From a virus: a stretch of 41,721 nt of DNA. The translations under genes and the position numbers were made by a program. Location of the stretch: positions 1 through 41,721 of the IMG/VR virus record IMGVR_UViG_3300015371_000084; one strand, 5' to 3'. The notes beneath the pieces are model-generated. The model searched no databases, was not told the DNA's origin, and saw only the letters and a list, made by a program, of their open reading frames with translations. Of this stretch, positions 26,454 through 34,560 are shown one piece after another (the stretch's first letter is position 1; every line of letters begins with the position of its first letter).

Positions 26454-28958
26454 GGCGCGCCGGTGTCCGAATTGTTCGCTGCTGTACACCGCCACTTCTT
26501 CCTGTTCCCCCCAGTTGCGTCCCACTTTCACCTCGACCGTGATGGGGACGTTGATGAAGTCGAAACGTGGCTCGCACATCGCCTTGGCGATCGCCTCGAT
26601 ATCTTGTTCCAGCGTGGCGTCCGGCAGATAGAAGCCGAGGTCGTCGTGCACGTTCAGCCGGAACTGCCAGTGTGCATGGTCCTCGAAGTAGGCACGGTGG
26701 CTGAGGTCCACGCTCGAGGCGATCACGATCTCGCTGGCGGTGCCCTGAATCGGGGTGTTGATGATCTCGTTGTAGGACATGGGCGCGCGCCGGCGACGGC
26801 CGGTGAGCAGCGTCACGTAACCATGCTCGCGATAGAAGCGGGCCAGCGTGCGCTGCCAGGTGCGCACGTCGGCGAAGGTGTCCCAGAACTCTTCGAACAA
26901 GGGCGCTAGTGTGTCCTGCTCCAATTCCATGTAGCCCGACACGCTCTTGAGTGCGGCCCCGAAGTATAGCGGAAACGTCCACTTGTTCTTGACGGTCTGG
27001 CGAAAGCTTTTCATGCCCGCTTTGTCGAGCTTCAGCCGGGCCCGCCGTGCAATCTTCTCCGCCCACTCCGCGTGCACATCGTAGCCGGTCCACAACGCAT
27101 TGCAAAGGAACCGATCGCGCGAGGCCATGCCGATCACGCGTGCTTCGATCTGCCCGTAGTCAAAGCTGACCATCCAATAATTCTCGGGCGCCGTGATTGT
27201 CGTTCGCACTTCGGTACCGGTGGGACCACGAGCGGGCTCGTTCTGCAGGTTCGGTTCATCCGACGACAGTCGGCTGGTGCTGGTGCGGGCATGATTGAAA
27301 TTGGTGTGCACCAGACCATCGTCGTGAATGTGCTTGCCACCCGCGCAGCGCGCGTCGAGGTAGGTGCCCTTCAGCTTGGCAGCCTCGCGCCGTTCCAGGA
27401 TCAGCTTGGCCACGGGGTGCTTGATGGTCGACAGCACACTCTCGTCGGTGCTGAAGCTGTCACCCTCGCGCTGCAATTGCTTGAAGCCCAGCTGATCGTG
27501 GAAGAATTTCTTCAGCTGCTGCGGACTGGCGGGATTGAATTCGCGCTGCGTCTCCTTGAAGCGCAGCACATCGCGGTTACTTTGGATGGTCTGGTCCAGC
27601 GTTTCGATCTGCGCCTGATAGCGGGCGGCTAGTTGCTCAGCGCGGCGCGTATCCGGCTGCATGCCCAGCACCTGCGCGTAGGCCAGCGGCGCGACGCGCT
27701 GGTTGTGCATGGTGTAGACCTCGAGCAGCTTGGTCTCGTTGGCCAGCAGTGCGCGCTGTATGTAGTAGAGCGGGTAGGTGTACTTGGCATCGTGCCCGTT
27801 GTAGCGCAGCACCTTGGGCAGTGGTTCACGATCGAGGCGCGCCACGTTCAAGCTGTTGAGCGACTTCACATCCATGCCGAGGTGCAGAATGGTCAGCGCT
27901 TCCAGACTCTTCGCGCCTTCGCGTTCGTCCAGCACGTAGGCTTGCGACAGCGTGTCCTGCCATGCACACTCGTGCACCAGGCTCGGCCCGTGCAAGGCGG
28001 CGAGCCATTCAATCTCGAACTTGCTGTTGTGCGCGATCACCGGGCGGCCGGACTTGAGCAGCTTGCAGAGCGCGGCTTCAAACGCTCTGACCTGTGCTGG
28101 TCTGAACGGGGTCTCGCGGTGCCGCAGCGGCAGGCAGTAGGTGGTGGTGTAGTTGGAGACCGCGGCGCTGAGGATGCGTGCATCGGTGTGGTACGGACGC
28201 AGCCCGCTGGTCTCCAAGTCCACCGCGAGTGCATCCCATTGCGCCGCTGCTTCGAGCGCTTCGAGCACCGCACGCTCAGTCATGCACTGGACCAAGCCAT
28301 CATCTGCGTGTGCCACCTCCTCCAGCACTGGCGGCTCCAAGGTCTGCGGCAACTGGAAGGCGCGCTCGATGTCGGCGCGGAAGACGTCTTCTAGTGCGTC
28401 GCCGTTCTTCTGATTGCGCACGCGCAACAGATACGCAGGATGCAGAATCGGCAGTGCCCAGCAGCGATGCTTGCCGACCTGCACCGGCAGCAGCCGGCCG
28501 CGCCAAGCCGTGATCTTGTCCTGCTTGATGAGCCAGTTGAGCGGCACGCCGCCGACGGCGATGATCAGTTTCGGGCGTGCTGCTTCGATGTCAGCTTCCT
28601 GCTGCGGCCGACAGCAGGCAATCTCCACCGCACTCGGCGCGCGATTCTTCGGGGGCCGGCACCGGATAACATTATTCCAGCGGACTGCAACATCGCGCGG
28701 GATGAACTCGCGCAGATACTTTCCAGACTTGCCGACGAACTGCACGCCTTGCTCATCCTCCTCCGCACCGGGGGCTTCGCCGATGATGTACACGTCACAG
28801 CGTGCGGGGCCACTAGGAGGAATCTTCGGGTGCTGCAGCGGGGCTTTGTCGAGTGGACAGGCGGCGCAGCCGGACGTGCCCAGCACCGTGCGCAACGTGT
28901 GAACGTCGAGCCTACGCCCGCGCGGCACCGCGGGCTTCTTGGTGGTACCGAATCCCAC
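26445..28958 (-). CDS. Uracil-DNA glycosylase - 3'-5' exonuclease - DNA polymerase A fusion
   Basis: The 837-aa protein joins three enzymes. Residues about 20-200 form a family 4-type uracil-DNA glycosylase with a GEAPGAEEDEQG motif (60-71), HPAYLLR (173-179), and the four iron-sulphur cysteines C31, C34, C100 and C115/C116. Residues about 240-410 form a DnaQ-like exonuclease with D247-x-E249 and Y386-x3-D390. Residues about 420-837 form a family A polymerase: motif A with D600 in VSFDYGQIE, motif B RQTVKNKW...YFG (653-667), and motif C H771-D772-D773. The glycosylase could remove template uracil just ahead of synthesis, or stop the phage copying uracil-containing DNA. The replication neighbours support this as the main replicative polymerase. 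Confidence 0.95.
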   Translation of the reverse strand: MGFGTTKKPAVPRGRRLDVHTLRTVLGTSGCAACPLDKAPLQHPKIPPSGPARCDVYIIGEAPGAEEDEQGVQFVGKSGKYLREFIPRDVAVRWNNVIRCRPPKNRAPSAVEIACCRPQQEADIEAARPKLIIAVGGVPLNWLIKQDKITAWRGRLLPVQVGKHRCWALPILHPAYLLRVRNQKNGDALEDVFRADIERAFQLPQTLEPPVLEEVAHADDGLVQCMTERAVLEALEAAAQWDALAVDLETSGLRPYHTDARILSAAVSNYTTTYCLPLRHRETPFRPAQVRAFEAALCKLLKSGRPVIAHNSKFEIEWLAALHGPSLVHECAWQDTLSQAYVLDEREGAKSLEALTILHLGMDVKSLNSLNVARLDREPLPKVLRYNGHDAKYTYPLYYIQRALLANETKLLEVYTMHNQRVAPLAYAQVLGMQPDTRRAEQLAARYQAQIETLDQTIQSNRDVLRFKETQREFNPASPQQLKKFFHDQLGFKQLQREGDSFSTDESVLSTIKHPVAKLILERREAAKLKGTYLDARCAGGKHIHDDGLVHTNFNHARTSTSRLSSDEPNLQNEPARGPTGTEVRTTITAPENYWMVSFDYGQIEARVIGMASRDRFLCNALWTGYDVHAEWAEKIARRARLKLDKAGMKSFRQTVKNKWTFPLYFGAALKSVSGYMELEQDTLAPLFEEFWDTFADVRTWQRTLARFYREHGYVTLLTGRRRRAPMSYNEIINTPIQGTASEIVIASSVDLSHRAYFEDHAHWQFRLNVHDDLGFYLPDATLEQDIEAIAKAMCEPRFDFINVPITVEVKVGRNWGEQEEVAVYSSEQFGHRRAGI

Positions 28959-30065
28959 TTAAGCGGCGGCGCTGACGAACTGCACGAACTTGTCGCCGCC
29001 TGCATAGAGCACGGCGCCAGCGTTGGACAACGACAGCTGATCGACGCGTAGCGCATTTCTCTTGGTGGTCGCTTCGTCGTCTTCGTCCGTTTCCTTCGCG
29101 GCGCCGTTGCTGGGGAGGTAGCGGCTCAAGGCGGCAGGATCGCAGTTGATGTGCGCACTCGCACCGCTCAACTTGAACTTGGTCTCCGCGTTGCCGAGGG
29201 TGCCGTTACCGTAGACGCGCAGCTCCTTGCCGTTGCAATGGAGACTGCAGAGGTTGTCGTTCTCGCGCGCCCGTACTGCCAGCACGCGCTCAATGGCATC
29301 GCCGAAGCCGTCCGGCAGTTGCTGCCGTTCCTTGTTGGGGCGGCTGGCCTTCAATGCAGCATCGAAGTCGAACGGATCGCCGGGCATCAGCTTGCCAATC
29401 AGGGTGACGGTCTGCTCGCCAACGAAGTCGCAGCGCAGGTAATCGTTGCTGATGGTGGCGCGAATAGGCTTCTCCAGTTCCAGCAACGACTCGATCCACA
29501 GCACCTGATCCACGACCGACTTCGGGATCAGCACCAGTTGTTCCTTCTTGCCGAGTGCACTGGTGAGCGTGTAGCGGGTGGTCGCGCTGCCATCGTGCGA
29601 GGCGAGCACCGGCTTGGCCCCGAGCCTAAACGCCAGCGCGGTCCATTCCAGTTGCCGTGCATCCTTCGCCACCGTCGCTGCGCACATGCGCCAACCCTGC
29701 AGCAGGTCGGCATTGAACTCGAACTCGTGTCCTACTACTGATGGCATTCCCTTCCACAGAAAATCAGACTTCGCCAGGTACGGCAGCTCGATCGCTTCGC
29801 GCCGGCCGCTCTTGAACTCGACGCACTGCTCGCCCATGGCCAACTCGATGTCGTCGCCGGCCAGCTCTACCAACTTCAGCAGCGTCTCACCACGCAGTGC
29901 ACACTGCAGTCCAGTCTTGAAGTTCACCGTGATGGCGGACACTGCATCGTAGGTGAACAGGCTAGTCTTGTCGAAACAATAGTGCACCAAGATCGGTGTG
30001 TACTCTGCCACCGTGATGCACGGCTGCGCGAGCTTCAATGCCAGTGCCAACTCGTCCCGCTTCAT
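28959..30065 (-). CDS. DNA sliding clamp, beta/DnaN-like
   Basis: The 368-aa protein follows the length and fold pattern of bacterial beta clamps: repeated domains with beta-strand/helix alternation, for example ITVNFKTGLQCALRG, then LVLIPKSVVDQVLWIE, then VLYAGGDKFVQFVSAAA at the C-terminus. It encircles DNA and tethers the polymerase. It starts at 30065 and is followed directly by the polymerase gene; the clamp loader lies two genes downstream, so this operon encodes the whole processivity set. Sequence divergence is high, so the call rests on length, pattern and context. Confidence 0.85.
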   Translation of the reverse strand: MKRDELALALKLAQPCITVAEYTPILVHYCFDKTSLFTYDAVSAITVNFKTGLQCALRGETLLKLVELAGDDIELAMGEQCVEFKSGRREAIELPYLAKSDFLWKGMPSVVGHEFEFNADLLQGWRMCAATVAKDARQLEWTALAFRLGAKPVLASHDGSATTRYTLTSALGKKEQLVLIPKSVVDQVLWIESLLELEKPIRATISNDYLRCDFVGEQTVTLIGKLMPGDPFDFDAALKASRPNKERQQLPDGFGDAIERVLAVRARENDNLCSLHCNGKELRVYGNGTLGNAETKFKLSGASAHINCDPAALSRYLPSNGAAKETDEDDEATTKRNALRVDQLSLSNAGAVLYAGGDKFVQFVSAAA

Positions 30066-30301
30066 CGCTTCTCCTTTAATGCCTGCTTGAATCGATCAAG
30101 GGCGATCGCTTGCTCGGTGTTGCGGCGCTGCATGAACTTCACCGCGACGATGCAGTCGTCGACAAAGTTGAGAGGGCGAATGGTCCGCCCGGCCTCCAGT
30201 CCGGCAATGATGCGCAGCACGTAGGCTGTAGTGACATCATCCGAACTAAAACGGCGAGACCTCGCGGCCTCGCCGTTTGCTGCCGCCAACCGTGGCCGCA
30301 T
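30062..30301 (-). CDS. Small basic protein, start uncertain, 79 aa
   Basis: The frame from ATG 30301 (MRPRLAAANGEAARSRRFSS...) runs through a terminator-like hairpin at 30245-30278, so the first 20 codons may be non-coding and the true start may be internal. The C-terminal part (YVLRIIAGLEAGRTIRPLNF, then CIVAVKFMQRRNTEQ) looks helical and protein-like. It overlaps the clamp gene by four bases (ATGA). No family is recognised. Confidence 0.5.
   Translation of the reverse strand: MRPRLAAANGEAARSRRFSSDDVTTAYVLRIIAGLEAGRTIRPLNFVDDCIVAVKFMQRRNTEQAIALDRFKQALKEKR
30245..30278 (-). terminator. Terminator-like hairpin, leftward
   Basis: Read on the minus strand, AAACGGCGAG (30278-30269) pairs perfectly with CTCGCCGTTT (30258-30249), followed by a short T-run (TTTTAGTT). 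It lies after the stop of the histone-like gene (30305) and inside the frame of the next small gene, so it may partly terminate or attenuate transcription into the clamp-polymerase genes. Confidence 0.65.
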
Positions 30302-30304
30302 GTT

Positions 30305-31009
30305 CTACTTCATCTTGCCCAGTTCGCGCAGCGTGTCCACCGTGCTGTGGACGTGGTAGTAGAGAGCGCCGATGTACTTCACGTCGATGCCGGCCTTCTT
30401 GGCCTGATCGGCGATTTGGCTGCTGCTCGCCTCGAGGTCTTTGCAAATGAGGCGACGGGCCTTGGCGGTATCGCTCGCCCCGTTGCTCTTCTTTGCCGGC
30501 GCCTTCGCTGCGGCCTTCTTGGCCGCCTTCGGCGCGCTCGTCTTTGCAGCCTTCTTCGTCGGTGCGTTACGCTTGCCGGTCTTCGTCGTGGCTTTCATCT
30601 TCGTCTCCTTCGTCTTAGTTTGGGAACTTGCTGTCTCCTGCTCATCGTCGCTCTCGCCTTCGCCTTCGGCGTCGCCGTCGGCGTCAGCACCCTCTGCTTC
30701 ACCGTCATCATCGACGGCTGCCTCTTCCTCCTTCGCTGCTTTCTTGCCGCGCTTCTTGGTGGGCGCTGCTACTTCAATGTCATCAAAACCGATGATCGGT
30801 GTCTTAGGATCGTAGCCGTTCACCGCCTTGTCGCACCATTGCTTGGTAGTGTCATTCAGCGATTCATACTCCTCGTCGGTGATCTTGTCGCCGCCTACCA
30901 CCTTGACCACCGCCACCAGAAATTCCTGCTCGTCCTTGCCGCGCTTGGGGATGCGCTTGCCAAAGACTTTGCGCAGATCAGCTTCAACGGCATGCATCGT
31001 GGTTGCCAT
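30305..31009 (-). CDS. Protein with acidic and histone-like Lys/Ala-rich segments, 234 aa
   Basis: I chose ATG at 31009 (MATTMHAVEADLRKVFGKRI...), six bases after GAAGGAG. Residues 1-75 form a small domain. Residues about 90-125 are strongly acidic (DDDGEAEGADADGDAEGEGE). Residues about 130-180 are Lys/Ala/Pro-rich like histone H1 (TKKAAKTSAPKAAKKAAAKA). Residues about 185-234 form another helical domain. An acidic plus basic architecture suggests a chromatin-like DNA-compacting or ssDNA-handling protein. No specific family is recognised. Confidence 0.7.
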   Translation of the reverse strand: MATTMHAVEADLRKVFGKRIPKRGKDEQEFLVAVVKVVGGDKITDEEYESLNDTTKQWCDKAVNGYDPKTPIIGFDDIEVAAPTKKRGKKAAKEEEAAVDDDGEAEGADADGDAEGEGESDDEQETASSQTKTKETKMKATTKTGKRNAPTKKAAKTSAPKAAKKAAAKAPAKKSNGASDTAKARRLICKDLEASSSQIADQAKKAGIDVKYIGALYYHVHSTVDTLRELGKMK

Positions 31010-31023
31010 GTTCACTCCTTCGG

Positions 31024-31494
31024 TTAGGTTGTTGTCAATGCGCTGCGCAGTTGTTGCAAGCGGTCACGCGTGAAGTTGAACCTCTGCCGCGGTCGGCATA
31101 GATCAAGCAACGCCAGCTTCAGTTCTGAAGGGACCGCCTCCAACAATTCTAAGATTTCCTGTACGTCATCAGCGACTGCACTCTCCGGCAGCGTTTCGCA
31201 GTCCTCAAACAAACTATAGGCCGGACATTGATTGAATAGTTTTACCATGCGCCGACGCCATGAGACTTTGAACAGCGCCATGAACCACGCCGGGTTGTCG
31301 ACCTTGCCAGCGTAGTGCCGCTGGCAGCGCGCGAAGACGAGGTAAGCCTCCTGCATCAGATCGTCCCACTCGTACCACGGCGCCAGTCTGCCACCGTAAC
31401 GGCGCGCCATGTTGTACGCGCAGCCGTGCACCTCCTTGGTCCATTCAGGATGATAGGCGAGGCGCGCTCGCGCGGACTTCAGCTTCGGCCTCAT
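31024..31494 (-). CDS. Sigma-like factor (region 2 resembling ECF sigma), 156 aa
   Basis: The middle of the protein has WYEWDDLMQEAYLVFARCQR, then NPAWFMALFKVSWRRRMVKL, close to sigma region 2 (core-binding and -10 melting helices). The C-terminal part is helical (about 100-156), but I see no clear region 4 helix-turn-helix; ALLDLCRPRQRFNFTRDRLQ is the only candidate. This could be a phage sigma factor that turns on later genes with TATAGT-type promoters, or an anti-sigma-like decoy. It follows a helical protein and precedes the histone-like gene, and its start overlaps the upstream stop. Confidence 0.65.
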   Translation of the reverse strand: MRPKLKSARARLAYHPEWTKEVHGCAYNMARRYGGRLAPWYEWDDLMQEAYLVFARCQRHYAGKVDNPAWFMALFKVSWRRRMVKLFNQCPAYSLFEDCETLPESAVADDVQEILELLEAVPSELKLALLDLCRPRQRFNFTRDRLQQLRSALTTT

Positions 31495-31859
31495 CGCTTG
31501 GCTTTCAGCTTCAGCCTAGGCCGTGCCTTGGCCGCGGCCTCGAGTTCGGCTGGCGGGAACTGCGGCAGCGTGGGTCTAGCAGGACGCACTGGATTGAGCC
31601 GTGGGCGACCGTTGCTGACAGGGACGGCCTCAGGTAGGCGAGCGCGCTGCGCTGTCGTCTGTGATTGTTTTAACGCGTCTGCAACGGTGCGTGGATACCA
31701 GCCGAGGGGATGCGCTTGGCAACTGCCGTCCGCGTACTTCGCGCCAACGCAGTTCTCCTCACCAATATCGAACAACTGGATCGGCCCGTAGACTCCACCG
31801 TTCTTGTCGCCGATCTGCCGCCGCGCTGAACCATGTTTGACAAACGCCTCGATGCTCAT
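31491..31859 (-). CDS. Hypothetical basic protein, 122 aa
   Basis: I chose ATG at 31859 (MSIEAFVKHGSARRQIGDKN...), which follows AATGGAGAGACAA. The N-terminal half is a small mixed fold with GGVYGPIQLFDIGEENCVGA and CQAHPLGWYPR. The C-terminal part is proline- and lysine-rich (PRLNPVRPARPTLPQFPP, then PRLKLKAKR). It overlaps the sigma-like gene by four bases. It may act with it; no family is recognised. Confidence 0.6.
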   Translation of the reverse strand: MSIEAFVKHGSARRQIGDKNGGVYGPIQLFDIGEENCVGAKYADGSCQAHPLGWYPRTVADALKQSQTTAQRARLPEAVPVSNGRPRLNPVRPARPTLPQFPPAELEAAAKARPRLKLKAKR

Positions 31860-31909
31860 TTGTCTCTCCATTGTTGGGTTTATGTCTTAGTAGATGCAAG
31901 CTCCATTAT

Positions 31910-32944
31910 TCACGCTGCATGTGCCACGTCAAGCGCACGAAAGAAAGCATTGGCTTCTGATTCCGTCAGCTCTCCCGGGTCCTTCGCGGCGAGTCGTTCC
32001 CACCGTACCGGACAGCGCACGAGCCCCTGCAATTGCTCGCGCACTGCGTAGGCTTGTGACCCTGCATCGCGATCGAGCGTCAGCACGATCTGCTCGAAGC
32101 GGTGCGACAATTCCAACGTGAGCGCAATTTGTCCGGGTGTCGGCATCCCGAAGAATGCCACTGCCATCAGTCTCTGGTTGGCGTACCAGTTCAACTTCAG
32201 CGCATCGAGCGGACCCTCGCACAGGATCAAGGTCCGACCGCCGCGCTGCGCCCGGTCCCAGTTATAGAGCGTGTCCTTGATGTTGCCGCGTGCCGGTGCG
32301 TAGCCTTGGCTGCGTGCGGTGTCGGGCTTGTCGGACAGCGTGCGGTACCTCAGGCTGGAGTGGCCGGTGATGTCGCGCGCAGTCCATGTCAGCAGTTCAC
32401 CGTCGCGGTAGATGGGCAGCACCAAGCGCCGCGCGAAGTAGCCCGTCAAGCAGTAGTGCAAGTCATAGCGCGCCCAATGGCTGGCAACATCAGCGAAGCC
32501 TCTGCCCTCAAGATAGTCGATGTACTTGTGCCGGTGCCGGCCTTCATCGAGCGGATAGAACTCGTGCGGCAGTTGCGTGCTGCGCCTGATCCTCTTCTCC
32601 AGCGGCGGCGGTGGCTGCAACGGCACGGCCAGCCGCTGCACGATCTGCTCGTAGCGTTCCAGACTGGAGTAGTCGTTCGCGGCGAGGTAGGAGTCGGCCG
32701 TGGCCTTGGTGCAACCCAGTAGCCGCATGATCAGCCGCGCCGGATTGCGGCCACGGTGCTCAGGGTTGCGCCAACAGGCCCAGTAGGGACGGCGCTGCTC
32801 CAGTGCCAGCCCCAGGTGGAAGCCTTGATCGGCGTCACCGCAGAACGGACAGTGGATGTTGACGTTGCCACGCGCCACGCTCTTGCCGCTGCTGTGGAAC
32901 TCGATGCTGTGCGTGGTCAGGAACTGCGGCCAGTCGAAGTTCAT
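31910..32944 (-). CDS. DnaG-type primase
   Basis: The 344-aa protein has an N-terminal zinc site C32-x2-C35 ... C57 ... H63 (HCPFCGDADQ, WACWRNPEHRG) and a TOPRIM catalytic domain with E243 in LILCEGPLDAL and D291-x-D293 in LTLDRDAG. It makes RNA primers and lies directly downstream of the SNF2- and DnaB-like helicase genes. There is no helicase fusion, so primase and helicase are separate, as in bacteria. The start overlaps the upstream helicase stop (ATGA). Confidence 0.93.
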   Translation of the reverse strand: MNFDWPQFLTTHSIEFHSSGKSVARGNVNIHCPFCGDADQGFHLGLALEQRRPYWACWRNPEHRGRNPARLIMRLLGCTKATADSYLAANDYSSLERYEQIVQRLAVPLQPPPPLEKRIRRSTQLPHEFYPLDEGRHRHKYIDYLEGRGFADVASHWARYDLHYCLTGYFARRLVLPIYRDGELLTWTARDITGHSSLRYRTLSDKPDTARSQGYAPARGNIKDTLYNWDRAQRGGRTLILCEGPLDALKLNWYANQRLMAVAFFGMPTPGQIALTLELSHRFEQIVLTLDRDAGSQAYAVREQLQGLVRCPVRWERLAAKDPGELTESEANAFFRALDVAHAA

Positions 32945-34560
32945 AGCAGCACCTTCTTTCCTTCGCTCATGATCGAGGCGAATAAATCCTTGCCTTGCTT
33001 GAGGTAGGACAGGATCTTCTCGTCCACCGAATTCGGCACCACGAGGTCGTACAGGTAGACGTGCTTGCGCTGCCCCGTGCGCGACAATCTTTTCTCCGCT
33101 TGGCGCCGCGTGATCGGTGACGATGGGCTCTCGTAGAAGATGGCATAGTTGCAGACCTTCTGCGGATTGATGCCGGTCGCACCGCTCTCGTTGTTCGCCA
33201 CCATGAAGCGGACGGTGGGATCGTGCAGGAATGAATTGATCTGCCCGACACTATCCTCGGTGAGGCCCGACAGTTCGGCGAATCGCCACTTGCGGCGGCG
33301 CAGCATCGCGCACAGCATGCGGCCCGTGATCTGGTAGTCATGATAGACGATGCACTTGCTGTCTTCGGGAAGATCCTCGAGCATATCTTCGAGCGCTTCG
33401 AGCTTCGGGTTCTCGTCGAAGAAATGCACCAGCCGCTTCTTGTCATCGAGTTCTGACTTGACCGAGAGGTAGCCGCTGGTCACCATGCGCATGCGGTAGT
33501 AAGCGTTCTGCAGTTCGACCAAATCACCACGCGCCTCGCGAATGCGTGTCAGCACATTGCGGTACTGCTCATCGGCGCTCACACTGAAGCGCACGCGGCG
33601 CTTGATCCGATGCACCGGTGGCAGATCGTCGAACTCCTTGTCGCTGTAGTAGATGGAGCGGTGGCGAATCATCCGCCGCAGGTCCGGCTGCATGCGCTGA
33701 TCGAACTCGTAGTCGATGCCACCCCAGTGATTCTGCGACGCATCGAACAGCGAGGCGCGGAACAATCCGAGACTGTCACCGAGCGTGGCACCGTCGTCGA
33801 TGATGTGGAACTGCGCCCACAGCTTGACGGGATCGCGCCCAAACGGGGTGCCAGTGAGTCCGTAACGGAAGCGGCAGTACTTGGTGAACCAGCGGCACTC
33901 GCGATAGACCAGCGCCTCGTGGTTGCCCAGCTTGTGGCATTCGTCCAGCACCACCATATCGAAGCGCTCGGCGAAGTTGCGCGCCGAGCGCGGCGTGATG
34001 GTGCGGCGGCGGACCTTCTTGTGCTTCTGCTTGACCTTCACGAACTCGCTCATGTACACGGCGAGGCCGGCATAGTTGATGAGATAGAGATCGGTCTCCG
34101 CCGTGATCAATTCCTGCCGCTCGTCTTTCAGTCCCATCAGCGCAGTGGCCGTCAGCCCCGGCGCATGCTCGGCGATTTCATCGAGCCACGCCTGCACGTT
34201 CACCGCCTTGGGGACCATGATCAGCACGCGGCGCAGTCCGCTGTGCTGCTGATGCCAGCGCACTAAATCCAGCATGAGCTTAGATTTGCCGGCACCCATG
34301 TCCAGCAGAAAAAGAAAGTGGGGGTGCTCGATGCCAATGTTGAAGCAGGCGAGTTGGTGCAGGAACGGTGGCGGCCCGTTGAACTTGAAGCCGTCAAGCC
34401 CGCGCAGCAGTTCAGCGCGCGGCACCTGCTTGATCCAGTTGAAGCTGTCGCGCTTATACTCGAGGAACTCGCGCACCAGATTGACCGGCACCGGAGGAGG
34501 TTGCCAGCGCCGCTGTTTAGTCCACGCTTTCATGCGGATCGTCGTGGGCGTCGCGCTCAT
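32941..34560 (-). CDS. SNF2-like DNA helicase
   Basis: The 539-aa protein contains superfamily 2 motifs: Walker A LDMGAGKSKL (86-95), motif Ia VLIMVPKAV, DECH box (206-209), motif III GLTGTPFG, and motif VI RRQAEKRLSRTGQ near residue 490. The layout of N-terminal Walker-A helicase and C-terminal helicase domain with a long middle (about 250-340) fits SNF2-like phage helicases, which often sit by the primase and drive fork remodelling or branch migration (as T4 UvsW). Its N-terminus overlaps the DnaB-like gene by 44 bases, an unusual overlap for this genome. Confidence 0.9.
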   Translation of the reverse strand: MSATPTTIRMKAWTKQRRWQPPPVPVNLVREFLEYKRDSFNWIKQVPRAELLRGLDGFKFNGPPPFLHQLACFNIGIEHPHFLFLLDMGAGKSKLMLDLVRWHQQHSGLRRVLIMVPKAVNVQAWLDEIAEHAPGLTATALMGLKDERQELITAETDLYLINYAGLAVYMSEFVKVKQKHKKVRRRTITPRSARNFAERFDMVVLDECHKLGNHEALVYRECRWFTKYCRFRYGLTGTPFGRDPVKLWAQFHIIDDGATLGDSLGLFRASLFDASQNHWGGIDYEFDQRMQPDLRRMIRHRSIYYSDKEFDDLPPVHRIKRRVRFSVSADEQYRNVLTRIREARGDLVELQNAYYRMRMVTSGYLSVKSELDDKKRLVHFFDENPKLEALEDMLEDLPEDSKCIVYHDYQITGRMLCAMLRRRKWRFAELSGLTEDSVGQINSFLHDPTVRFMVANNESGATGINPQKVCNYAIFYESPSSPITRRQAEKRLSRTGQRKHVYLYDLVVPNSVDEKILSYLKQGKDLFASIMSEGKKVLL

